Shown here piece after piece: positions 55,440 to 64,000 of a stretch of DNA of 64,000 nucleotides. A program made the translations under genes and the position numbers. The DNA is from Phocoena phocoena (Eukaryota; Chordata; Mammalia; Artiodactyla; Phocoenidae). Within the stretch, counting starts at the first letter, position 1; every line of letters begins with the position of its first letter. The stretch spans positions 48,742,639-48,806,638 of the forward strand of contig NC_089220.1 in assembly GCF_963924675.1 (NCBI RefSeq), given 5' to 3'. The notes below the pieces were generated by a model. The model did no database searches, was not told where the DNA came from, and was given only the letters and a program-made list of their open reading frames with translations.

Positions 55440-55640
55440 TATACACCAAGAATTATTTCTAAAGTTGAGTTACATCTGAAAATTATGTAGCCAAAGTAAT
55501 GTTGCAGAAGAATAATTAGTTATAGGAAATAGTGTACTATGTATCAAAAGCAGTCTCTAAAATTATACAGAGTATGATCCCCTTTTTGTGGAATATGCAT
55601 ATGAGTGTATACATATATAATATATTATATGTTGTGTATA
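55440..55640 (+). mobile_element. Possible L1M 3' fragment
   Basis: 'gcagtctctaaaattatacagagtatgatcccctttttgtgg' fits the L1M 3' UTR block '...ctgtatatacagtatgatccca'. Weak upstream. Confidence 0.45.
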
Positions 55641-55667
55641 ATGTTAGAAAACCAAATGCCAACATTT

Positions 55668-56990
55668 TTTTCCAGTTTTACTGAGAAATAATTGATATAC
55701 TGCACTGTATAAGTTTAAAGCATGCAGCACGATGGTTTGGTTTACTTATATTGTGAAAGGATTACCACAGTAGGTTCAGCTAACACCCATCTTCTCATCT
55801 AGCTACAATTAAAAAGAAAAGAAAGAAGAATAAAGGAAAAGACTTCTCCTTGTGATGAGAATCTTGGGATTTACTCTTAAAAGCTTTCCTACGTATCATA
55901 CAGCAGTGTTAGCTGTAGTCATCAAGCTGTACATTACATCCCTATTATTTATTTTATAACTGGAAGTTTGTACTTTTTGACCACCTTCCTCCAATTCCCC
56001 CTCCCCAACCCTACCCCTTGCCTCTAGTAACCACAGTCTGACCTTTTTTTCTATGAGTTTGATTCTTATTGTTGTTTTAGATTCCACATGTGAGATCATA
56101 CAGTATTTGTGTTTGTCTGACATAATTAACTGAGCATAACGCCTTCAAGTTCTACCCATGTTGTTGCAAATGGTAGGATTTCCTCATTTCTCATTGGTTA
56201 ATAATATTCCATTATAGATATATAGATATAGATATAGATGTATCACAACTTCTTTATTCATCCATTCATGGACACTTAGGTTGTTTCCATGTCTTGGCTA
56301 TTGTAAATAATGATGGAATGAACATTAGGGTGCAGATATTGCTCCACATTAGTCTTTCTGTTACCTTTGGATATATTCTCAGAAGGAATTGCTGAATTAT
56401 ATGGTAGTTCTAGTTTTAAGCTTTTGAGGATCTTCCATACTGTTTTCCATAGTGGCTGCAAAAATTTACAGTATCACCAGCAGTGCACAAGTCTTCCTTT
56501 TTCTCCACATCCTTGCCAGCATTTATCTCTCGTCTTTTTAATGATGGTGATTCTAACAGATGTGAGATATATCTCAGTGTGGTATCAATTTGCATTTTCC
56601 TAATGACTAGTGATGTTGAGCATCTTTTCATGTACCTGTTGGCCTTTCAAGTACCTTTTTTGGAAAAATGTCTATTCAGGTCCTTTGCCCATTTTTAATT
56701 GGATTATTTGGGTTTCTGCTATTGAGTTTTATGATTTCTTTATATGTTTTGGATATAAATCCCTTATCAGATATATGGTTTGCATTTTTTTTCCATTCTG
56801 TAGGTTGTCTTTTCACTTTGTCAATGGTTTCTTTTGCTGTGCAGAAGCTTTTTAGTTTGAGGTAGTTGCCCCTGTTTATTTTTTATTTTTGTTGCTTGTT
56901 TAGGTATCATACCCTAAAAATCATTACCAAGACCCACGTCAGGGACTTTGTTCCTATGCTTTCCTCTAGGAGTTTCATGAAACCCCAAAA
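55668..56990 (-). mobile_element. L1 3' UTR and ORF2 C-terminal part, antisense (1.3 kb)
   Basis: 'ttactgagaaataattgatatactgcactg', 'tattgtgaaaggattaccacagtaggttcagctaac', 'tccattcatggacacttaggttgtttccatgtcttggctattgtaaataatg', 'gattctaacagatgtgagatatatctcagtgtgg', 'ctttgcccatttttaattggattatttggg' form the antisense L1 3' UTR followed by the ORF2 end. The antisense frames over 56276-57000 are the usual chance frames of L1. A (TATAGA)n patch is at 56213-56239. Confidence 0.93.
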
Positions 56991-57040
56991 TATTAACAGT
57001 AATTCTATGTGCTGGATTCTAGGTGATTTTTCCTTCATGG

Positions 57041-57084
57041 GGTGTGTGTTTGTGTGTGTGTATGTGTGTGTGTACATGTGTATG
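57041..57084 (+). repeat. (TG)n microsatellite
   Basis: GTGTGTG runs with TT, TA and ACA interruptions. Confidence 0.92.
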
Positions 57085-57229
57085 TTCTAAATCTTGCACA
57101 TTGAGCATATACTATTTTAATCAAGGAAAAAAATGTTTTTAAATGTTGAGTTATCATGGAACAAAAAGAAATGTTTCCTACAGTGAGACAGTAAACAAAA
57201 TGATAAACAAGCAATTCTCCCTCTGAAGG

Positions 57230-57615
57230 TGTATTAGTCTGCTCAGTTGCCATAACAAAATACCATAGACCAGGTGGTATAAACAATAGAAATTAATTTT
57301 CTCACAGTTCTGGAGGCTGAGGAGTGAGATCAGGGTGTCAGCATAGTTGAGCTCTGCTGAGGACTCTCCCCAGCTTGCAGACAGTCACCTTCTCCCTGAT
57401 GCTCACATGGCCTTTCCTTGGTGAGTGCTCATGGAGGAGACCAGTCCTTTGGTGTCTCTTCTTATAAAAGCACTAATCCATCATAGAGGCCCAACCCTTA
57501 TGGCTTCATCTAATCGTGATTACCTCCCAAAGGCTCCATCTCCAAATACCATCACATGAGGGTTGGGGCTTCAACATATGAATTTTGGAGGGTCACAAAC
57601 ATTCAGTCAATAACA
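57230..57615 (-). mobile_element. Solo MaLR (MLT1/MST-like) LTR, antisense, complete
   Basis: Plus-strand start 'tgtattagtctgctcagttgccataacaaaataccatagaccagg', then 'tttctcacagttctggaggctgagg', 'cttataaaagcactaatcc', 'tccaaataccatcacatgagggttggggcttcaacatatgaattttgg' to 'cattcagtcaataaca'. TG...CA ends with 'aagg' on both sides (57226-57229 and 57616-57619). Better preserved than the other MaLR copies. Confidence 0.93.
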
Positions 57616-57747
57616 AAGGGAATCCTTCAGAGATTAATATTGAGATAGGTTCAAGTTCACATTTTAAAAAAATAATAAAATATATAGAAGAGTTATCTTG
57701 CTAGATGATATAATACAGAAGGGGAAAAAGAAACATAAACAGAATAC

Positions 57748-58340
57748 AACCCTGGCCTCAAAGGGATAAATTTTTGAGAAAGAAGACAGAAAATTATTAC
57801 TAATCAGTGCCATAGAATTCTAACAAAAATATATGCTGGCGCATATTTGAGTGGAGAGGGAGAACAGAGAGGAAGTGCTCTTAGTCTGGGAACAATCAGG
57901 AGGTAATTCTACAAAGAAGTGAAACTTAAGCTGAGTTTTGAAAGGAAAAAAAAAAGTAGAATGGGTCAAGCATGTGGAAGGCTGTGCCGGGCAGAGGGAA
58001 CAATTCGTACCAAGGCATGGAGGCTGGAAAACATCGCTCCCCACACAGGAAGGGATGAGGCGGGAGAAGAGGTCAGAGGAAGGGCTCCAGTCTCTAACAT
58101 GGTCCCTGATTTCTGGACGTCACCAGAGACTGAATGAACTGAACTGTATGCCATGCTAAGTTTGAACTTTATCTCAAGGAGCATGCAAAGCACAGAATTT
58201 TAAGCAGAGTGGAACAAGACATGACTAATGATTTAGAAATATCCCTCTGGTAATGGCTTACATAGCAGTTTGGAGAATGGAAAGCCAGTTTAGAGGTTCT
58301 CCTAATAGTTCAGGAGAAAAATGATGAGACCCTAAACTAA
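57748..58340 (-). mobile_element. L2 LINE 3' part, antisense
   Basis: 'ctggcctcaaagggataaattt', 'caaagaagtgaaacttaagctgagttttgaaagg', 'agcatgtggaaggctgtgccgggcagagggaacaattcgtaccaaggc', 'ttaagcagagtggaacaagacatgactaatgatttag', 'tccctctggtaatgg' follow the antisense L2 order. Frames of 70-75 codons here are not genes. Confidence 0.78.
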
Positions 58341-60061
58341 GCACAGTTATTTATCAGGAAAATAAATTAGGTATGTATTGTCCAACAGCCAATTTGGTTA
58401 TACACAATTTCTATAACAAAGCTATAAACTGTACATGGTTGGGGTACTTAGGTGACAAAATAGGTACCTAAGGTGACAGCCCTGAATTTCACTGGTTGTC
58501 CTGGTACAATTATTAACAGCAGCACCGATTTGTCTTCAAGAGTGTCCCAATTTGGGTGATAAATTATGGGGACCCTATAGTTACTCCCCTCTTCCAACTC
58601 CCTGAATGTTTAGTCTGAACGTCCTACTTTAGACACCATTCCTTGGGGTCCTCTTTTTTTCCCCAGATGAGTTCACCATCTTGCCACCTTCTAGGCCATA
58701 CTTTGGGTCATCAGAGAAGAAAGCTGCCTGTTCTGTCTGAACCCCAAGATCAGCCTTTTTATAAGATTGTTTACCTTAGAGTTATTTGAATCTCCCCATT
58801 TTTGGCCACAGAAGTTCCATGGAGGAGACACTTCTATCCTGGATCCAAGCCTGTTCCCAAATCAGCTTCTTCTGCTCAGATTCCTCTTTCTCCCTTCAGC
58901 ACAGGTTGAGTGCCCTGGCCTTCAAAACCCCAGCCACTTCACCACTAACACTGCCCTTCATTGTATCATCTTGAGCCCATGAATCCTCTAAACTAAAATG
59001 TCAATGGTCAATGTCCTACCCCGCTTTGCCTCACATTGCCTGGTCATCTATTTGGCCAGAGTCTCAAACTTCTAACACAGACACCTCACCCTTTTCTCCA
59101 CCAGGGTCAACATTTATTGGACAATGTTAGTCTGTCACATGCCCTCTACTCCTCCATCAAGACTAACCAAAATGTAAAAGTAGTTGTTTATGTGGTAGGA
59201 CTACATATGATTTTTATATCTCTTTTTATTTATCTACTTCTTCGTATATTCCAACTTTTCCCCAATAGTATTTTATAATGAAATACATTTCAAATACGAC
59301 AATTCTACCTTCACTCCCTTCACAGATTTGGACCACTCTTTCTTCTCCACTTCCAAGTCCCACTGAAGCTACTTATCTTGTAGCTATAACTTTCCATTTA
59401 CAATCAGATTTGGCTAAAGTATTAGCCATTGTGCCAAGTTCTCTGCTAGAGTTTTCTCATAAATTGTAGAACAGCTAGCAATTTGAAAAGAATAACAAAA
59501 GACTCCTATGTCTGATAGTAAATATTTTTGACTCCATGTGAAAGTTTAAAAAGAGTTTTTAAAAGCTTAAGAGATGGGTGGGGAAAGGGCCAAAAATCAA
59601 AGAGATAAAAGTAGTTTACAATAGATGTTGATAGATATCCAGGGATTAAAGCATCATCACTGCTGTCTCCCAAAACATCGATTGTCAGAGACAGCAGAAT
59701 TCAAAGACCAAATAGGCTGAATGAAATGGAAGGTATGAATTAGGGAGGAAAAGCAAATTCATTAGAAACAAGATTACTTAAGCAACATGGCAATCAACCC
59801 ATAGGACTATTTCAAGGCTGTGTATTGAATCATCTTTCTGTAAATCAATCACAGTTGTAGTAATTTAATGATTTAAGATAAATATTTGGATATCTAACAA
59901 TCCGAACCAGGGCTTTTTAGTTTAAGCTCTGAGGCTACTGCATGTAGACAGGAGGTGGCATAAAGAGGTAAATGGGTAAGACTCCTGCCTCCTACCCCCT
60001 TCAGCCAGTCTTTACTACTTAGGAGATAAAATATGTTTGAAAGCCACTGGTCTAAATAAAA
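58341..60061. other. No gene seen; 1.7 kb apparently unique
   Basis: No repeat or exon recognised with confidence. The C-rich part at 58660-59120 carries overlapping short frames without features. Confidence 0.4.
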
Positions 60062-60093
60062 GTGTGTGTGCACACACGTGCACACGCGTGTGT
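60062..60093. repeat. 32-bp strictly alternating purine-pyrimidine, self-complementary tract
   Basis: GTGTGTGTGCACACACGTGC followed by ACACGCGTGTGT. Every step alternates purine and pyrimidine. It contains nested inverted repeats (GTGTGTG/CACACAC and ACACGCGTGT), a composition favourable to Z-DNA or small cruciforms. Confidence 0.95.
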
Positions 60094-60334
60094 TTGTACA
60101 GGGGTATGCACCACCTAACTTTTCATATGACCTCAGCCTAACTAAATACATGCATCCCTTTAGCCTGTTAATCAGCAACATATGTTTTTGTCCTTGTTCA
60201 CAGGAAGCAGAAACATTTCACCGAGAGGTTTTAAAGTGCCTCTTTTTATCCAATAATAATCTCATATTCATGCTTCTAATTCATATATGAACTCATGTGG
60301 AAATTTAATGAGCACACCACAAATCACGTGTTTT

Positions 60335-60440
60335 ACGTTCTCCCACTACATGATAAGTTCCTTGGAGACAGGGGTCCCCTCCCTCCCACTGCCTCGTATG
60401 TGTACTAGGAAGCTCAATAAGTATTTGCTGCTGAAAAAGA
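60335..60440 (+). mobile_element. L2 3' end fragment
   Basis: 'ctccc...catgataagttccttggagacaggggtcccc' and 'gtgtactaggaagctcaataagtatttgctgctgaa' match the L2 3' terminus ('aagctccatgagggcaggga...gcgctcaataaatatttgttgaa'). Confidence 0.65.
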
Positions 60441-63162
60441 AAAGTGAAGGCAGGACAGATTTTAATATACATAACCGAAGAAATTCTTCTGTGAACCAAA
60501 AATTAATTCATCTGAAGAGAAATATGTTCAGGGTTAAAGTTGTAATCCACAAACATATAGAGAGAATGCTAATTATTAGGAGAATGATTTTGCTATAAGG
60601 GCCAAAGAGTGATGATGAATCAGTACACCATAACCCCGGTTTACAACACAGCCAACCTAGGATGTAGGAGGAACACAGCACATCAGAGTAGTTTGGCTTT
60701 ATGTTAAGGAATGATACCAGCTTATTACCTTCCAAATGATTTTGGTGAAAATTTCTTTTCTCGATGCTACTTTTTCTCTTTCTGTTAAAATACACACACA
60801 CACATTCATTCTCTGAACCAAAGAGATAGGGTTAAGCAAACCTTATTGTCTCTAGTAAAACCTTTGTATGTAATGATAAATACAAATGAGATGAGAGGCC
60901 TATCTTTGTGCAGCCTGCAGGCATTTTTTAAAAAAGGAAGCATCATGGTTGTGTTGACTACCTCAGATATTGGACCTAATATCTCATTTGAAATTTTAGT
61001 GTACAAGAGAAAATGCCACCTGCAGTGATTTTGTGGGTTTAATGAAAAGGTCAGATGGAGCATGAACTTGTTTTAAGTGCTTGAGAATCATATAGGGAAC
61101 ATAGACAAAACCACACAGGAAATAAAAGGGTGTGCTGCTGTTAGCTGTTTATTTCAGGCATCTGATGATGTTGTGAGGGAAAAAGTTACAGGCCAAACAA
61201 TAACCTGGAGACTGTTTCTCCTAGAATAATTAAATTTATAAATGTAAACTATGCATGTTATTATTTGATAAAGCTTTTTGAAAGCAAGTGGAGTAAAGGA
61301 AAAACAGCTTGGCTGTCTATGGATAATTCTGCTTTGATACCAGTTTGAATAATACAAGAACCCGTGGGTGGATTTATAATATGACAGTGCAATTCAGGCA
61401 TGGGATGGATTAAAGGTGACAGGACAGGTGGCGTGTAAGCATCATGCTGACTCGGCAGCCTATAGGAAAACACCGCAGGTATGGAAAGCAGTTGGGCATG
61501 GAGAGAACTGTGCCCCGTGATGCCCTGCATATTTGTGAAGGAGAATTTCTTAATGGGTGGTATAAATTCAATCCATTACCTTTCATAATAATTTTGTAAA
61601 TTTAAAACACTGTTCTTTGAAAAGTGCAATCACAGTAAGTCTGAGATCCCGTTATATCCAGTACAGCAGGAGACATTAGGATCACAAATAGGTGGCTAGT
61701 GACAGCCCACCACAAGGGGTCTACGGAAGGGTCTGCCGCAGGAGATACACCACCATCCTTCTCGACTTCTCTTACCCATTGATGCTGAGTTACTTCATCC
61801 ACATCACCCTCACCATCTTGTGTTTTCAGACCCAACACTCAGAATTCTCCCTCATATTCTTTTATGCCACAGATTATTTCTCAATCCTCTTTCTCAGCTT
61901 CTCGCACTTCCAGTTACCAGTCTTGGGAGCTGGTTTCCATTCTACAACCAGGTGTCGTCTCCACCCCAATCCAGGGAAATGGTGAGAAGAAATTCACCTT
62001 CCCTCAACATAAACAGTGTGAAACATGGATGTGAATCCAGGAAAAAATGAGTACCAAGAGAGATTTTTTTTCCTGGCCCTGTAGTAAGTCTATCACCAAA
62101 AACTACAATGAACAGCACAGGTCTGAGAACAGAGGGTGATGTCTATTAAAGAGACAGTGAGAAGAGTCAGGTGCATACTCAAGGGAAACTCCCAGAAGAC
62201 TGGATGCTAAACCAAAGCAGGAGGGAGCATGTGGTGGAGGGGTTTCACTGAGCAGCTGGTCTCCCACTACTCTCCTCTCACTCAGAACGTTTTTCAGTTG
62301 CCACTTCCCTTAAGCCACACGAAGAGTCTTTCCATAATTCTCTCACCTCCATGGATTTCTATTCTTGGGATTGGGTGCAAAGCCAGGAACCTGAAAGGAC
62401 TCCTTCTCTTCTCCATAAATCACCAAACAGACAAAAATAGAGCCCATTCACTAGTTACTCTTCTCCTCTCAAAGGGTTCTATTTACAGAGCTCTACCGAA
62501 TGAGTTAAAAGGGAAAAGGCTTAGGAAAGTTGGCTGACCTCGGTAACTATCTCTTATGGTTTCATTGAAGTTAAACAGAATGGGCCGGGAGTACATCATC
62601 AAGAAGCATTGCTACGAGAAAACTACAAAACCTCTTGGTAGAGGTCTTGGTCCTGAAGGGACAAACATTGAACCCCAAAGAATAATTAAACCTGCAAGCT
62701 TGCAATTTGATTTCATAAGCTTATATTCTAGAATCACAAGCACAATAACTGATTAAAAGAAAAGAATAAAGCTTCTACATGGATGTATTGAACACACACA
62801 GCTCTTTCATTGTGCATAATATAAGTAAAATTTCATCATGATGGAACTATTTAACTTCCTGTACTGCTATTCACCTCCTTCATGCTTTTTCTAAGAATAA
62901 CAGATATTCAAACAATCAAGAAATTATCCATTGTGATTTCTTAAGAAAGGTGCAGCTCTGTTTCTAAAATGCTCATTTATGTAGTGAATGACCTTGAACT
63001 TGCAGGGGAATATTCACCCGATTATGTGATACAATTTTAGGGCATGAATCTAGCAGCAATGATTAAATCTTAAACACAAGTGTGGGACAATTGTTCAGCG
63101 AGCATGCAAAAGTCCTACATGATTAAGTTAAGCAGGGATTAGAAACCAAAATTACTGTATAA
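60441..63162. other. No gene seen; 2.7 kb apparently unique
   Basis: This is the largest block without a recognised element. Overlapping frames at 61602-62050 and 62229-62537 are short, lack known domains and lack splice context. A short CA run is at 60791-60805. Diverged repeats may have escaped me. Confidence 0.4.
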
Positions 63163-63406
63163 GAATCATGGCTTTGGGCTTCCCTGGTGGCGCAGTGGTT
63201 GAGAGTCCACCTGCCGATTCACAGGACACGGGTTCGTGCCACGGTCTGGGAGGATCCCGCATGCCGCGGAGCGGCTGGGCCTGTGAGCCATGGCCGCTGA
63301 GCCTGTGCATCCCGAGCCTGTGCTCCGCAACGGGAGAGGCCACAACAGTGAGAGGCCTGTGTACAGCAAAAAAAAAAAAAAAAAAAAAAAAAGGAATCAT
63401 TGCTTT
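63163..63406 (+). mobile_element. CHR-type SINE (CHR-2-like) with 13-bp TSD
   Basis: The element runs from 63176 ('gggcttccctggtggcgcag') to a long A-run (63368-63392). The flanks 'gaatcatggcttt' (63163-63175) and 'gaatcattgcttt' (63394-63406) differ at one base. Private changes include 'gattcacagg' in place of the usual 'gatgcagggg'. The B box is 'ggttcgtgcc'. Confidence 0.97.
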
Positions 63407-63508
63407 GCCTGAAATTCTTCTGGGAAAATCAACATAGTATCTATCTCAGAAATCACAAAATCTGTAAGTTGAAAGAGACCTGAGATGACATTAAGGGTGA
63501 TCCTCTTT

Positions 63509-63601
63509 GGTAGGGTGACCCCTTTAACCAGGTTGCCTGGGATTTTTCTGATTTTAACACTGAAAACCTCAGTCTTAGGCAAACTGGGATAGTTGTTCAC
63601 T
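63509..63601. mobile_element. Small palindromic MITE-like element
   Basis: 'gtagggtgacccctttaaccaggttgcctggga...ctcagtcttaggcaaactgggatagttgttcact' resembles a mammalian element with mutually complementary ends ('agggtgacca...gcccgggac' against 'cccgggc...tggtcaccct'). Family not named; weakly preserved. Confidence 0.5.
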
Positions 63602-63689
63602 CACCTCTTTGGATCCAAAGATCCCCTCGAGGACGGAACCTACAAGAGACTTAACCTTCACAGGGTTCTATTCCCAATCATGAGTCAAA

Positions 63690-63960
63690 TCAGTGGCCCT
63701 ATAACCTATCCTTACTCTGCCTTCTGCAGCAAAACAAAGTTTGTTCCCTCTTCTATCTGGTAGCCCTCCGAGTATTCGAAGACTTCCCCAGTCCAGTCTT
63801 TCTATTCTCTAGGTTAAATTGACCCAGTTCCTCCATCCACTCCTTGAGTGTTCCTGTTTCATTGGTGGCCCCATTACTCTCCTCTAGGCAAGCTCATCTG
63901 TCCAGGTCCCTCAGATGGTGACGTTCCAAACTGAGCTCAAGCCTCCACACTCTGCCTGAG
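63690..63960 (-). mobile_element. L3/CR1-like LINE fragment, antisense
   Basis: 'tatctggtagccctccgagtattcgaagacttccccagtccagtctttctattctctaggttaaattgacccagttcctccatccactcc' parallels antisense L3/CR1 sequence ('gccctttaagtatttgaagac...cttctccaggctaaac...cagttcc'). Also 'ctctaggcaagctcatctgtccaggtccctc'. Old and diverged. Confidence 0.65.
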
Positions 63961-64000
63961 CAGAGTCCCTGAGCCCCTCCCCTGTCCTGGGCATTGGGGT

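Noticed and set aside
58360..58580. A possible small DNA transposon ('ggtgacagccctgaatttcactggttgtcctgg')
   Set aside because: Some phrases felt familiar, but I could not recover a consistent element or terminal repeats.
14113..60805. CRISPR-like arrays among direct repeats
   Set aside because: The repeats are simple sequences or two-copy local duplications without spacers; the sequence is mammalian.
1243..63392. tRNA genes, because of tRNA-like A and B boxes
   Set aside because: The boxes belong to tRNA-Glu-derived SINE heads. No cloverleaf with an anticodon stem and acceptor is formed.

Overview
The window is nuclear DNA of a mammal, almost certainly a cetacean. Ten tRNA-Glu-derived CHR-type SINEs, a family of the Cetacea-Hippopotamus-Ruminantia clade, are scattered on both strands. 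Several are close to one another in sequence and keep intact target-site duplications (TSDs). I see no ruminant Bov-tA or BovB elements. Pan-mammalian fossils (MIR, L2, MaLR/MLT1 LTRs, MER5A, L1M) make up the rest of what I can recognise. Family names are from memory of consensus sequences; I ran no search.

I find no protein-coding gene, rRNA, tRNA gene or CpG island that I can support. The longest open frames lie on SINEs (for example around 43912-44487, 8651-9242 and 35522-35935) or in L2 and MIR sequence, and look like chance frames. The window reads as an intergenic or deep intronic stretch. There are no operons or cooperating genes to describe.

Layout. 1-9.2 kb: L2 tail, CHR SINE, a complete solo MLT1-type LTR with a 5-bp TSD, MIRs, a long purine tract and a young SINE. 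9.2-19 kb: LTR-like fragment, older CHR copy, MIRs, an L2 3' end holding a (CA)n(GA)n tract, two SINEs with 12-bp TSDs and three L1 3' ends. 19-27 kb: L2 and hAT fossils, a striking short-loop hairpin at 22868-22922, and an unusually long L2 (about 23380-26515) whose reverse-transcriptase YADD motif is lost. 27-35 kb: MIR and L2, a SINE with a 16-bp TSD, and an L1M fossil split by a solo ERV1-like LTR (30491-31057). 35-41 kb: a minus-strand L2 (36012-39120) broken by an MLT1 LTR, L1 pieces and a SINE, then further L1 3' ends. 41-54 kb: L2, MER5A, SINE and MIR copies, an old L1 ORF2 with elements nested in it, and microsatellites. 54-64 kb: two antisense L1 fragments, an MLT1 LTR, L2, a Z-DNA-prone tract, the last SINE, a palindromic MITE-like element and an L3/CR1-like tail.

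I did not find a new biological system. The best leads are the hairpin, the nested-insertion chronology, and the B-box variant shared by the younger SINEs.
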